Source of the DNA: a bacterium
Lineage (GTDB): Bacteria; Acidobacteriota; Polarisedimenticolia; Polarisedimenticolales; Polarisedimenticolaceae
Assembly: GCA_024226515.1 (NCBI GenBank)
Contig: JAAELQ010000319.1
Location: 40,494-104,493, forward strand
Length of the DNA stretch: 64,000 bases
Direction: 5' to 3'
Shown here: piece after piece, positions 8,727-20,663 of the stretch
Numbering within the stretch: position 1 is the stretch's first letter
Layout: each line of letters begins with the position of its first letter
Position numbers and translations under genes: made by a program
Notes under the pieces: generated by a model
Told to the model about the DNA's origin: nothing
The model's database searches: none
The model's input: the letters and a program-made list of their open reading frames with translations, nothing else

Positions 8727-9491
8727 GTGGATCGCAGTCGATTCGAGAGCTTGCTGAAGCAGGTGCGTAAGGGAAAGGTAGGTGTCACCGACGCAGTCGA
8801 GCAACTGCGCGCGGACGCCTTCGACGATCTGGGCTTCGCCAAGGTCGATCTGCAGCGATCGCTGCGGCGGGGATTCCCGGAGGTGATTTACGGCCCCGGC
8901 AAGACGCCCGGACAGATCGCGGAGCTGGCACAGAGCCTGTCGCGCCACGAGCAGACCGTCCTGGTGACACGCGTCGACCGCGAGGTCTACGAGGCGGTGC
9001 GCGGCGCCGTGCCGAAGGCGGAGTACCACGAGACGGCGCAGGCGATCGTGCTCCGTCGCGGCAAGAGCAAGGCCGGACGCAGGGGAGTCGTCGTCGTCAG
9101 CGCGGGAACGGCCGACCAACGCGTGGCCGAGGAGGCCGCCCTGACGGCAGAGCTGATGGGCAACGCGGTCGAGCGCATCCGGGACGTGGGAGTGGCCGGA
9201 TTGCACCGGTTGAAGCCGCACCGTGACACCCTGCTCGGAGCCCGGGTGATCGTGGTCGTGGCCGGCATGGAGGGGGCCCTGCCGTCGGTGATCGCGGGCC
9301 TGACGGACTGCCCGGTGATCGGGGTGCCCACCAGTACGGGATACGGGGCCGGAGGCAGGGGCGAGGCGGCCCTTCTGGCCATGCTCAACTCCTGCGCCTC
9401 GGGCCTGACCGTGGTCAACATCGACAACGGTTACGGTGGGGGATGTGCCGCGGCTCTGATCAACCGCCCGAAGAAATCCTCAAAGCGCTGA
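8727..9491 (+). CDS. larB: Pyridinium-3,5-biscarboxylic acid mononucleotide synthase
   Basis: 254 residues from GTG at 8727. The N-terminal half has DLGFAKVDLQRSLRRGFPEVIYGPGKTP, split here by length limits only, typical of LarB. The C-terminal half is the AIR-carboxylase-like fold with VVVSAGTADQRVAEEAA and a GVPTSTGYGAGGRGE nucleotide loop. LarB carboxylates nicotinic acid adenine dinucleotide in synthesis of the nickel-pincer cofactor. LarC and LarE, the other two enzymes, are not in the window, so they must lie elsewhere or this copy serves another use. Confidence 0.88.
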   Translation: MDRSRFESLLKQVRKGKVGVTDAVEQLRADAFDDLGFAKVDLQRSLRRGFPEVIYGPGKTPGQIAELAQSLSRHEQTVLVTRVDREVYEAVRGAVPKAEYHETAQAIVLRRGKSKAGRRGVVVVSAGTADQRVAEEAALTAELMGNAVERIRDVGVAGLHRLKPHRDTLLGARVIVVVAGMEGALPSVIAGLTDCPVIGVPTSTGYGAGGRGEAALLAMLNSCASGLTVVNIDNGYGGGCAAALINRPKKSSKR

Positions 9492-9608
9492 ACCACAATG
9501 ACTTAAGGCGGCGTCGCGTGTCCTCGCGATGAAGATGACCGCTGTTCATGCATAAGGTTGGCCACCGCTGGTTGTTGGGACCTGACAACCCCGAAACATA
9601 AGAAACCG
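9492..9608. other. Gene-free stretch before the rpsU promoter
   Basis: Together with the leader to 9818 this is a 327-base gene-free stretch. It carries a short inverted repeat (GGTTGT/ACAACC, about 9573-9593) without a T run. No open frame with a ribosome site is visible. Confidence 0.5.
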
Positions 9609-9637
9609 TTGACAGAATACCGTTCGCCTTCTATATA
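9609..9637 (+). promoter_or_regulatory. Sigma-70 promoter of rpsU-dnaG-rpoD
   Basis: A perfect TTGACA (9609-9614) is separated by 17 bases from TATATA (9632-9637). Transcription would start near 9644, giving a leader of about 175 bases before rpsU. This is the strongest promoter match in the window and fits a growth-linked operon. Confidence 0.85.
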
Positions 9638-9680
9638 TTTAGCGCAATAAGACGGGCTAGGGCGGACGAGTCGCCGGCGA

Positions 9681-9735
9681 TCGATGAGGCGAGGCAGAAA
9701 AGCGGACTGCCTCTTTCTTGACGCTCGTTCATCGA
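9681..9735 (+). promoter_or_regulatory. Terminator-like hairpin in the rpsU leader
   Basis: GAGGCAG (9691-9697) pairs perfectly with CTGCCTC (9707-9713) and is followed by TTTCTT. An outer pair TCGATGA (9681-9687) with TCATCGA (9729-9735) encloses it. The inner hairpin with its T-rich tail looks like an intrinsic terminator inside the leader, so it may act as an attenuator or release a short RNA of about 75 bases. Regulation is inferred. Confidence 0.55.
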
Positions 9736-9818
9736 GTGTCTAGGATCCCTCGGTTGTAAAGGGTCGGCTCGGACAGCGTCCAGCCAAATTCCGGCTATGA
9801 AAGTGGGGTGATGGGTTA

Positions 9819-10025
9819 ATGCCGCTGATCAAGGTGCGCGAGGACGAATCCCTCGAAAATGCCTTGAAGCGCTTCAAACGTAAATGCGAGAAGTCGGGGA
9901 TCTTGACGGAGATCAAGAAACGACAGCACTACGAGAAGCCCAGCGTTAAGAAGAAACGCAAGATGATCGCCGCGCGTAAGAAGCTTCTGAAGCGTCTGGC
10001 GCAAGAGCGAAAGATGAACGGTTAA
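9819..10025 (+). CDS. rpsU: 30S ribosomal protein S21
   Basis: 68 residues, the usual S21 length. MPLIKVREDESLENALKRFK, then KCEKSGILTEIKKRQHYEKP and a lysine/arginine-rich tail match S21. It begins at ATG 9819 after a GGGGTGATGGG ribosome site. It is the first gene of the rpsU-dnaG-rpoD operon, linking ribosome supply, replication priming and transcription initiation. Confidence 0.97.
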   Translation: MPLIKVREDESLENALKRFKRKCEKSGILTEIKKRQHYEKPSVKKKRKMIAARKKLLKRLAQERKMNG

Positions 10026-10038
10026 CCCGAACTCATCC

Positions 10039-10075
10039 CCGGCCGGGCCGTACTAATAATGTACAGCCCGGCCGG
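10039..10075 (+). terminator. Intergenic hairpin between rpsU and dnaG
   Basis: Arms 10039-10053 and 10061-10075 pair over 15 positions with one mismatch (CCGGCCGGGC at the base, GTAC at the top) around a seven-base TAATAAT loop. No T run follows, so it is either a weak terminator or an mRNA-stabilising or processing hairpin. In E. coli a terminator at the same place lowers dnaG expression relative to rpsU. Confidence 0.75.
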
Positions 10076-10096
10076 ATTAGCCAATCAGGGAAGTCA

Positions 10097-11856
10097 TTGG
10101 GCGGACCCTACCCGCAGGACTTCATCGAAACCGTGCGGAGCGCAGGAGACATCGTCCGCGTTGTCTCGGACTATGTGCCGCTCAAACAAGCCGGTTCTCG
10201 GATGAAGGGCTTATGTCCTTTCCATCAGGAAAAGACACCGTCCTTCTCGGTCGATCCCACCAATCAACTCTTCTATTGCTTCGGCTGCCAGACCGGCGGC
10301 GACCTGTTCAAGTTCGTGCAGCTGTACGAGAAGGTCGGCTTCGGCGAGGCGATCGAGATTCTGGCCAAGCGCTTCGCGGTCCCGCTGCCGAAGGCGGCGC
10401 GCGTCGCCGAGGGGCCGAGCGATCGCGCCCGCGCGATCTGCTCCACGGCCGAGACGTTCTTCGCCAAGCTGCTCGCCGATCCCGAGGCCGGCAAGAAGTG
10501 CCGTGCCTACCTCGAGCAGCGCGGCCTGTCGGACGAAGTCCGGGAGCGCCTGCGCATCGGCTACTCGCCCGACGGCTGGGAGGGACTGCATCGTCATTTG
10601 CAGTCCAAGGGCTACAAGTCCGACGACATCCAGACCGCGGGGCTGATCCTGTCGCGCAAGTCGGGCCAGGGGCACTACGACCGGTTCCGCGACCGGCTGA
10701 TCTTCCCCATCCGCGACATCCAGGGCCGCACGATCGCGTTCGGCGGCCGCACGCTGGCCGACGACGACGCCAAGTACATCAACTCTCCGGAGACTCCCGC
10801 GTATACCAAGGGGGAGCACCTCTACGGTTTGGATCAGGCCAGGGAGTCAATCCGTCGCGAAGGATTCGCCGTCGTCGTCGAGGGTTACCTCGACCTGGCG
10901 GCGGTGGTGGGCGCCGGCTGCGAGAACGTCGTCGCCTCGCTGGGCACGGCGTTCACACCGGCGCAGGCGCGGTTGCTGGCACGCTACACCGAGCGCGTCG
11001 TGGTCTCGTACGACGGCGACTCCGCCGGAGCCAAGGCGGCCGCACGCTCGCTGGACCTGCTGCTGCACCAGGGGTTCGACGTGCGCGTCGTCGAGCTGCC
11101 CGAGGGCCAGGATCCCGACGACTTCATCCGCGACGCGGGCGCGGCGGCCTACGGCCGGTGTCTGCGCGAGGCGCCGGAGTACATCGAGTTTCTGGTACAT
11201 CGCGAGGTCCGCTCGCGCGACATGAGCCGGGCGGACGAGAAGGTCGCCGCGGTCAACGCGGTGCTGCCTCACATTGCAAAGTTGAACAACGCCATCGAAC
11301 GCGCGAGCTGGGCCACACGCTTGGCCGACGCGCTGCAGATCGAGGACGGGCTGGTCATGCAAGAGCTGCGCAACGCACTCCGTGCGGCGCAGACGGAGAT
11401 TCGCCAGCGCCCCCAATCTTCGATCGCAGTGTCCGAGGCCGAGACGCGGCTCGTTTCGTTGCTGCTGGGCTCAGAGCAGCTAAGGCGTCGATGGGCGGAT
11501 GAGCTCGACCCCCAGACCCTCGAAGGGACGCGTGTGCGTCCGATCGTGTTGCGCATCCTCGAACTGACCCGAGACGGAAAAGCGGTCGATGCGCCGCTGT
11601 TGATGTCGGAGCTCGAGGACGAGACGGATCGGCAACTGCTCACGCAGATCGCCTTCGAAGATCAACCGGAGGTCGGTCCGAACGTGGAGGACTGCCTATG
11701 GGCCTTCCAGCGAGAACAGATGCAACGCCAGGAGCGCGAGCTGCTCCGCGAAATCAGCAAGACCGGCCGGGCCGGCGATGTGACAGGTGACGCGGACGAC
11801 GTCGACAAACGTCTGATGCAGCTGCAGCATCTCGCGCGACAGCGTGATGCTCTTCA

Positions 11857-11860
<4 letters not shown>
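10097..11860 (+). CDS. dnaG: DNA primase
   Basis: 587 residues from TTG at 10097, with CAGGGA upstream; any later start would remove the zinc finger. The zinc-binding domain shows Cys40, His43, Cys61 and Cys64. The catalytic core contains DRLIFPIRDIQGRTIAFGGR. The TOPRIM segment has VVVEGYLDLAAV and VVSYDGDSAG. The C-terminal 130 residues are the helicase-binding domain. It makes RNA primers at the fork. Its stop overlaps the first ATG of rpoD. Confidence 0.97.
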
Positions 11861-13584
<1,724 letters not shown>

Positions 13585-13592
13585 GTCTTTCC

Positions 13593-13621
13593 GGGCCGGG
13601 TCACCTCGCGTGGCCCGGCCC
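13593..13621 (+). terminator. Hairpin after rpoD
   Basis: GGGCCGGGTCA (13593-13603) pairs with TGGCCCGGCCC (13611-13621) over 11 positions including one G-T, with a seven-base loop, nine bases after the rpoD stop. It lacks a T run but stands where the operon should end. Confidence 0.65.
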
Positions 13622-13634
13622 ACCTCGAGATCCC

Positions 13635-13943
13635 ATGTACATTGCAATGAACCACTTCCGCGTCGCGGCCGGACGCGGATCCGACTTCGAGGACCAGTGG
13701 CGCCGCCGCGAGAGCTATCTCGACCAGGTGCCGGGGTTCGTCCAGTTCCATCTCGTCCGCGGCAAGGACGAGGAGGACGGCACGCACCGCTACGCGTCGC
13801 ACACGACGTGGAACAGCCGGCAAGCGTTCCTCGACTGGACGCACTCCGAGGCGTTCCGCAAGGCGCACGGCAACACCGGCGGCACGAAGAGCGTGGTGCT
13901 GCAGCATCCCGAGTTCAAGGGTTGGGAAGCGGTCGAGCTGTAG
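13635..13943 (+). CDS. Antibiotic-biosynthesis-monooxygenase (HmoA-like) domain protein
   Basis: 102 residues forming one dimeric ferredoxin-like ABM domain: MYIAMNHFRVAAGRGSDFED, LDQVPGFVQFHLVRG, then TTWNSRQAFLDWTHSEAF. This pattern is shared with heme-degrading monooxygenases of the IsdG/HmoA type and with small quinol monooxygenases; the substrate is not decided. An active-site Asn-Trp-His set typical of IsdG is not evident. It is convergent with the DUF423 gene. Confidence 0.8.
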   Translation: MYIAMNHFRVAAGRGSDFEDQWRRRESYLDQVPGFVQFHLVRGKDEEDGTHRYASHTTWNSRQAFLDWTHSEAFRKAHGNTGGTKSVVLQHPEFKGWEAVEL

Positions 13944-13955
13944 GCCGCCAGGCTC

Positions 13956-14324
13956 CTAGCCGCGCAGCGCCGCCAGCGCCAGCGCGGCCCAGCCCAGGAT
14001 GAACGCCAGGCCGCCGATGGGCGTAATCGCACCGAGCCAGCGTGCCCCGGTAAACGTCATCAGATACAGGCTGCCCGAGAAGACGACGATGCCGATGACG
14101 AACAGCCAACCGGCGGCCTGGGTCCAGCTCGACCCCTGACGCGTCGCCGCCAGACCCAGCGCCAGCAGCGCCAGCGCGTGGTACATCTGGTAGCGCACTC
14201 CGGTCTCGAACACGGTCAGCATCTCGGGGCTGACCCGCGTCTTCAGCCCGTGCGCCCCGAACGCCCCCAGCGCGACGCCGATCCCCGCGGCAACCGCACC
14301 GACCGCAAACCAACCCGAGCTCAT
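13956..14324 (-). CDS. DUF423 family inner-membrane protein (YgdD-like)
   Basis: 122 residues with four hydrophobic helices. The signature GVALGAFGAHGLK near residue 16 and FETGVRYQMYHALALLALG define the DUF423 (UPF0382) family, of unknown function, found in many diderm and monoderm bacteria. It is divergent from mltB, with a REP-like palindrome in between. Confidence 0.9.
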   Translation of the reverse strand: MSSGWFAVGAVAAGIGVALGAFGAHGLKTRVSPEMLTVFETGVRYQMYHALALLALGLAATRQGSSWTQAAGWLFVIGIVVFSGSLYLMTFTGARWLGAITPIGGLAFILGWAALALAALRG

Positions 14325-14341
14325 CGCCGCCTCCTCCAGAT

Positions 14342-14391
14342 GGGGTCAGACTGTGCATTGTGCAGAATGTGATAATGCACAGTCTGACCCC
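14342..14391. repeat. REP-like palindrome, copy 1
   Basis: A perfect 18-base inverted repeat (14342-14359 with 14374-14391) starts GGGGTCAGACT and closes AGTCTGACCCC around a 14-base loop. Two related elements occur at 20664 and 58399. The loop, read on the minus strand, contains TATCACAT as in copy 2. It sits in the divergent control region of the DUF423 gene and mltB. Confidence 0.85.
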
Positions 14392-14433
14392 TATATTGTA
14401 CTTGGGCGCTCCCGCGATACGAGGTCGACCCCC

Positions 14434-15414
14434 ATGTCACGACGTTTCAACATGTGTTTGACGGCTCTGTTTCTGATCGCCCTGCTCGGCACGGTCGCCG
14501 GCGCCAACCAGGAGGCCACGTTCGACGAGTGGCTGGCCGGCGTCCGCGAAGAGGCGCTGGGCCAGGACATCCGCGCCGAGACGCTGAACGCGGCGTTCGC
14601 GGGCGTCGAGCCGATCGAGCGTGTCGTCGAGCTCGATCGCAAGCAGCCCGAGTTCACGATGACCTTCAAGCGCTACCTCGAGGTCGTCGCGCCGGATCGG
14701 CGCGTCGAGCGCGGGCGCGAGCTGCTCGCCCGGCACGGCGACCTGTTGAACGCGATCGGCGAGAAGTACGGCGTGCAGCCGCGGTTCATCGTCGCCCTGT
14801 GGGGCGTCGAGTCCGACTTCGGCCGCAAGACAGGTTCGTTCTCGGTCATCGCCGCGCTGGCCACGCTGGCTTACGACGGCCGCCGCGCCGAGTTCTTCCG
14901 CGGCGAGCTGCTCGACGCGCTGCACATCCTCGATGAGCGCCACGTCGCGCCGGCGGACATGAAGGGGTCGTGGGCCGGAGCGATGGGCCAGCCGCAGTTC
15001 ATGCCGTCGAGCTTCCGCGGTTACGCCGTCGACTTCAACGGCGACGAGCGGCGCGACATCTGGGGCACGCTGGACGACGTGCTGGCCTCGGCCGCCAACT
15101 ACCTGTCGCGCCACGGCTGGAAAGACGACCAGACGTGGGGCCGCCGAGTCCGGTTGCCTAAGGGGTTCGACGGCAAGCTGGCCAGGGGCAAGACGATCAA
15201 GACGATCGCCGAGTGGCAGAAGCTCGGTGTGCGACGCACCGACGGCAGCGCGCTGCCGGCGCGTCGGCTCGACGCGGCGATCGTGCAGATGGACGACGGC
15301 AAGGGCGCTGCGTATATCGTGTACGACAACTGGCGCACGCTGAAGAAGTGGAACCGCTCGGACTACTTCGCGACGGGCGTCGGAGTCCTCGCCGACCGCA
15401 TCGCCGGCCGCTGA
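14434..15414 (+). CDS. mltB: Membrane-bound lytic murein transglycosylase B
   Basis: 326 residues from ATG at 14434, with GAGGT upstream; earlier in-frame codons lie inside the palindrome. A signal peptide (CLTALFLIALLGTVAGA) is followed by the GH103 fold: FKRYLEVVAPDRRVERGREL, the catalytic glutamate in ALWGVESDFG, then GSWAGAMGQPQFMPSSF. It cleaves peptidoglycan glycan strands with formation of 1,6-anhydro ends in the periplasm. A cysteine in the signal region may allow lipidation, but no clean lipobox is visible. Confidence 0.9.
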   Translation: MSRRFNMCLTALFLIALLGTVAGANQEATFDEWLAGVREEALGQDIRAETLNAAFAGVEPIERVVELDRKQPEFTMTFKRYLEVVAPDRRVERGRELLARHGDLLNAIGEKYGVQPRFIVALWGVESDFGRKTGSFSVIAALATLAYDGRRAEFFRGELLDALHILDERHVAPADMKGSWAGAMGQPQFMPSSFRGYAVDFNGDERRDIWGTLDDVLASAANYLSRHGWKDDQTWGRRVRLPKGFDGKLARGKTIKTIAEWQKLGVRRTDGSALPARRLDAAIVQMDDGKGAAYIVYDNWRTLKKWNRSDYFATGVGVLADRIAGR

Positions 15415-15725
15415 GCACCCTTCGACGCACATTTTTTTTGCCTCCGATTGCAATTCGGAGAGTGCGTTACTTACAAACCCCCGCGAACCGGCATGAAGCC
15501 TTGACGGCTTCATAAGATAGAGAACAATTCCGGATTTGATCCGCGCCGCGGCGCGCCTAAGTTTCGACCGTGGTGGTGCGGCCGGCCGGCTCGGATTTCC
15601 CCCTTGTCACACGACCCTGTTCGGGCCCCGTCGCGCCACCCTTCGCCCTCCTCCCCCCCCTCGACTCCACGAGACGGCACTTGCGGTACCATGCGCGGGA
15701 GCGAACCGAGGGTGAAGGAGCGCAG
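15415..15725. other. 311-base intergenic region with two inverted repeats
   Basis: Two structures are visible. Nested repeats ACGCAC (15425-15430)/GTGCGT (15462-15467) enclose CTCCGA (15442-15447)/TCGGAG (15455-15460), with a run of eight T between the left arms. Then TGAAGCC (15494-15500)/GGCTTCA (15506-15512) form a tight hairpin with a five-base loop. The first may end the mltB transcript or be an operator; the second stands where a control site for the downstream sigma-factor gene could lie. No further coding sequence is seen. Confidence 0.5.
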
Positions 15726-16454
15726 GTGGCCCAGCAGTCCGGAGGCGGCGGACGATTCGCGACGACGCGCTGGAGCATCGTCCTCGCGGCCAAGGATCAG
15801 CAGAGCCCGGACTGCACCGCGGCGCTCTCGACGCTGTGCGGCACGTACTGGTATCCGCTGTACGCCTTCGCCCGCCGCAAGGGCATGAGCGCCGAGCTGG
15901 CCCAGGACCGCACACAGGGGTTCTTCGCCCGCCTGCTCGAGAAGCACTCGCTGCAACACGTCAACCCCGACCGCGGCCGTTTCCGCTCGTTCCTGCTCGT
16001 AGCGTTCAAGAACTACCTCGAGGACGAGCGTATCCGCGACAGCGCCAAGAAGCGCGGAGGCGGCGCCGTACCGATCTCGATCGACGTCGATCAGGCCGAG
16101 CAGCGCTATTCGATCGAGCCCGTCGAGGACACGACCCCGGAGAAGATCTTCGAGCGGCGCTGGGCGTTGACCCTGCTCGAGCGAGCCCTCGAGCGGCTGG
16201 GGGCAGAGTACGAGTCCGCCGGTCGCGCGCGCCTGTTCGAGCACCTGCGCGCCCACCTCCCCGGTGAATCGGGCGCGATCCCGTACTCCGAGGCGGCGAA
16301 GGAGCTGGGCATGGCCGAGGTCTCGATCCGGGTCGCGGCGCACCGCATGCGCAAGCGCTTTCGCGACCTGCTGGTCGAGGAGATCTCCCAGACGCTGACC
16401 GACAACGAGGACCTCGACCACGAGATCCAGCACCTGTTCTCGGCGGTGGAGTAA
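15726..16454 (+). CDS. ECF-like RNA polymerase sigma factor (FATTRWS type)
   Basis: 242 residues from GTG at 15726, with AAGGAG six bases upstream. The opening GRFATTRWSIVLAAKD is the hallmark of a sigma family abundant in Planctomycetes and Acidobacteria. Region 2 lies at about residues 35-100 (LCGTYWYPLYAFARRKG, RFRSFLLVAFKNYLEDE) and region 4 at about 165-225 (YSEAAKELGMAEVSIRVAAH). No anti-sigma gene follows; instead a Ser/Thr kinase gene lies 79 bases downstream. Control by phosphorylation is therefore a plausible inference. Confidence 0.85.
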   Translation: MAQQSGGGGRFATTRWSIVLAAKDQQSPDCTAALSTLCGTYWYPLYAFARRKGMSAELAQDRTQGFFARLLEKHSLQHVNPDRGRFRSFLLVAFKNYLEDERIRDSAKKRGGGAVPISIDVDQAEQRYSIEPVEDTTPEKIFERRWALTLLERALERLGAEYESAGRARLFEHLRAHLPGESGAIPYSEAAKELGMAEVSIRVAAHRMRKRFRDLLVEEISQTLTDNEDLDHEIQHLFSAVE

Positions 16455-16533
16455 GCTCCCGGGTCCCGCATGTAACGTCGAACCGCCGATGCCGTAGTTC
16501 CACAGTGGCAACGCCGGCAAACGAGAAGGACAC

Positions 16534-18171
<1,638 letters not shown>

Positions 18172-18195
18172 CGCCGGGCCGCGTCCCGTCGCACA

Positions 18196-19308
18196 GTGAC
18201 GGTGATGACGACGACACCGGCGCCCCCCGTAGAGAAGAAGGGCATGCAGCCCGGGCTGAAGCTGCTGCTCGGCTGCGGACTGGGTTGCGCCGGGATCGCG
18301 CTGATCCTGTTCATCATCGGCGCGCTCCTCGTCTACTGGGTCGTCACGCCCGGAGCGCAACAGCCCACGACGCTGCTGGTCGGCGAACAGACGCGCGACG
18401 TTGCCTACTTCGACGGCAGCGACCCGGACGGCGGACTGGACGCGATGATCGCCGGCATCCTGCTCGAGTTCGATCATGCGCAGCGCGAGGCGATGGCGCG
18501 TAACCCCGACGTCCCGACGTGGGCGCGCAAACTGCAATCGCTCGGCAACCAGCGCAACACGGGTTCGCTGAAGATGTACATCCCGAGCGAGGTCACGATC
18601 GTCCAGGAGCAGTTTCCGGACGCCGAGCCGGAGATGGTCGTCGCCGGCAACCCGCGCTACTTCGCACGCTTCGCCGGGCGCATCTTCGGCTGGATCGCCG
18701 ACGAGAACGAGGACCTCGAGCTGCGCGAGTATCGCGGCCGGGAATACCAGATCATCGACGGCGAGAGCGCCCTGGCGTTTCTGGGCGGCACCGTCATCTG
18801 GTCCGAGGGCGAACGATCGATGGAGCGCGCCATCGAACGCTTCACCGGAGGGCGCGCCACACCGGCACAACAGCAGATCCGCGAGAACCCGGACGGCTGG
18901 CTGCTGAGCATGCAGATTCAGAACGAGGGCGACCGGATCCTCGAGCTGCTCGACACCTGGCGTGAGGTCGTCACGGACGAAGAAGCGTTGCCCGACCTCG
19001 AGCCGCACCGCGAGCTGCTGTCGCGCGCGTCCGAGCTGCAGGCCGGCCTGCGCATCGTCAACGACGACGCGATCGAGGCCCGCCTGAGCATCTTCACCGA
19101 CGACCCCGTCGACGCGCGACGGATCGCCGACGTGTTGACCGAGGTGTTCTCGGCGTGGCAGACCGAGGCGGAGGCCGTGGAGATGCGCCTGCAGCACACG
19201 GTCGACCCCGGGGCCGACGAGGCCCGCGTCGAGTTGCGCCTGAGCGGCGTCCGCGGCGCCGTCGCCCGCGTGATGACCGAGGGGATGCCGGATGACGCGC
19301 TTCCGTGA
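18196..19308 (+). CDS. Membrane-anchored protein of unknown function
   Basis: 370 residues from GTG at 18196 (or ATG 18205). One strong membrane helix at about residues 22-50 (LLLGCGLGCAGIALILF onward) places the remaining 320 residues outside the cytoplasm. These show no motif I recognise; they are rich in Glu and Arg with mixed alpha/beta pattern. It starts 24 bases after the kinase gene and overlaps the acetyltransferase gene by 17 bases, so the three probably form one operon. Confidence 0.7.
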   Translation: MTVMTTTPAPPVEKKGMQPGLKLLLGCGLGCAGIALILFIIGALLVYWVVTPGAQQPTTLLVGEQTRDVAYFDGSDPDGGLDAMIAGILLEFDHAQREAMARNPDVPTWARKLQSLGNQRNTGSLKMYIPSEVTIVQEQFPDAEPEMVVAGNPRYFARFAGRIFGWIADENEDLELREYRGREYQIIDGESALAFLGGTVIWSEGERSMERAIERFTGGRATPAQQQIRENPDGWLLSMQIQNEGDRILELLDTWREVVTDEEALPDLEPHRELLSRASELQAGLRIVNDDAIEARLSIFTDDPVDARRIADVLTEVFSAWQTEAEAVEMRLQHTVDPGADEARVELRLSGVRGAVARVMTEGMPDDALP

Positions 19309-19873
19309 TCTGCCGCAGCTCGAGACGCCGCGGCTGACACTGCGCGTGCCGACGGCCCGCGACGCGCGGGCGATGGTGCGCTTCGTCGTCGACAATCGCG
19401 AGCACCTCGGCCGCTGGGAGCCGGGTCGCACGGCGACCTACTACACCGACTCGTACTGGAAGCGCGAGCTGAACGCGGCGCTGATGCTGCAGCGTCAGGG
19501 GCTGATGCTGCGCTTCGTACTCGAGCTGCGCGAGCGGCCCGAGGCGGGCATCCAGGGACACGCCACGTTCACGCACGTCGTGCGCGGACCGCTCCAGGGG
19601 GCCTACCTGGGCTACGCTCTCGACCGCAACGCGGTGGGCCAGGGGCTGATGTTCGAGGCGCTGACCGCAGCTCTGACCCACGCCTTCGAGGAACTGAACC
19701 TGCACCGCGTCATGGCCAACTACATGCCCGACAACGAGCGCAGTGGCCGCCTACTCGAGCGTCTTGGTTTCGAGCGCGAGGGGTTGGCGAAGGACTACCT
19801 GTTGATCGACGGCGCCTGGCGCGACCACGTTCTCACGTCCAGAGTCAATACTGCATGGCGACCCGACTCCTAA
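19292..19873 (+). CDS. GNAT acetyltransferase, RimJ-like
   Basis: 193 residues from ATG at 19292, with GAGGGG upstream. The opening LETPRLTLRVPTARDA, the acetyl-CoA loop region YALDRNAVGQGLMFEAL and the closing NERSGRLLERLGFEREG are those of the RimJ/RimL family, which acetylates N-termini of ribosomal proteins. The exact target cannot be read. It overlaps the upstream membrane gene by 17 bases. Confidence 0.88.
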   Translation: MTRFRDLPQLETPRLTLRVPTARDARAMVRFVVDNREHLGRWEPGRTATYYTDSYWKRELNAALMLQRQGLMLRFVLELRERPEAGIQGHATFTHVVRGPLQGAYLGYALDRNAVGQGLMFEALTAALTHAFEELNLHRVMANYMPDNERSGRLLERLGFEREGLAKDYLLIDGAWRDHVLTSRVNTAWRPDS

Positions 19874-19896
19874 GGGGCACAAAGGGAGATAGGCAA

Positions 19897-20541
19897 GTGT
19901 CCGCAACACTCGCTCGGTTTCGAGGCGTGGTGGCTCTGGCCGTGGTTCTCTGCACCACGGCTTGCCTGATCGGGCGTGTGTCGTTAGTCGACTACAAGTA
20001 CGACACCTCCGCACTGCGGATGACTGCCGGCATCGATGCGCCACTCCAGACAACAGCGGATGGCACCGAGACGGATCTTATCGTCGAGGACGGCGCAACA
20101 AAGTTCCTGTTTCGGGTCTTTCCCGGGCGGATCTACGTGACGATCGTGAACAACGACGAACGAGCCCTACGACTCGACATCGCCGACGCCACGCACGTCG
20201 ACTCCGACGGACACCGTCGCCGGCTCTTCGTCTTTGGTCAAGAGTCAGAAAAGCAGGAGACGCTGGTCATCAGCCCAGGCTCAACGGTCGACCTGTCCCT
20301 GTGGCCCGAAGACTGGGTTCGGCGTTACAAAGGCCGCCCTATCACCGGGAAAGCCGATTCTCCTATGGGTGGCAAAACGATGGTGGAGGCGTCACGAGAG
20401 GAAGCCCTGGAGGCGAAGAAAGACGACGTCGGCAAGAGCTTCGAAGTCCATCTTCCTTTCAGACGTGATGACGCCTCCGTGGATTACGTGTTTCGTTTCG
20501 AGGTGTCCAGCCTGTTCGCGACACGCATCTGGTGGGCCTAG
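19897..20541 (+). CDS. Putative lipoprotein of unknown function
   Basis: 214 residues from GTG at 19897, preceded by GGGAGA. A signal peptide ends in a lipobox-like VVLCTTAC, after which the chain is beta-rich (FRVFPGRIYVTIVNNDERAL) with a long charged middle segment. No family recognised. Its coding region is less GC-rich than its neighbours. It is convergent with the LuxR remnant and copy 2 of the palindrome. Confidence 0.65.
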   Translation: MSATLARFRGVVALAVVLCTTACLIGRVSLVDYKYDTSALRMTAGIDAPLQTTADGTETDLIVEDGATKFLFRVFPGRIYVTIVNNDERALRLDIADATHVDSDGHRRRLFVFGQESEKQETLVISPGSTVDLSLWPEDWVRRYKGRPITGKADSPMGGKTMVEASREEALEAKKDDVGKSFEVHLPFRRDDASVDYVFRFEVSSLFATRIWWA

Positions 20542-20565
20542 CGCCTCGAAGCCCAGCGCAGTCGC

Positions 20566-20660
20566 CTACAACCAGCCCTTGTACCGCGCGATGCGCGCAG
20601 CCTCGACGCGATTGCTCGCACCCAGCTTGTACATCGCCTCTGAGAGATAGTTGCACACGA
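20566..20660 (-). pseudogene. C-terminal remnant of a NarL/LuxR-type response regulator
   Basis: On the minus strand a stop at 20566-20568 closes a frame reading NYLSEAMYKLGASNRVEAAR then IARYKGWL, the last two helices of a LuxR-type DNA-binding domain (the KLGxxNRxEAA pattern). Going upstream the homology stops within a few bases of the REP-like element at 20664, and an in-frame stop lies inside that element. The rest of the gene, receiver domain included, is absent. Confidence 0.75.
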
Positions 20661-20663
20661 ATA

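Noticed and set aside
13593..13621. Possible additional REP-like element after rpoD
   Set aside because: The palindrome lacks the GGGGTCRGAC ends and the TATC loop core; it is better explained as the operon-end hairpin.
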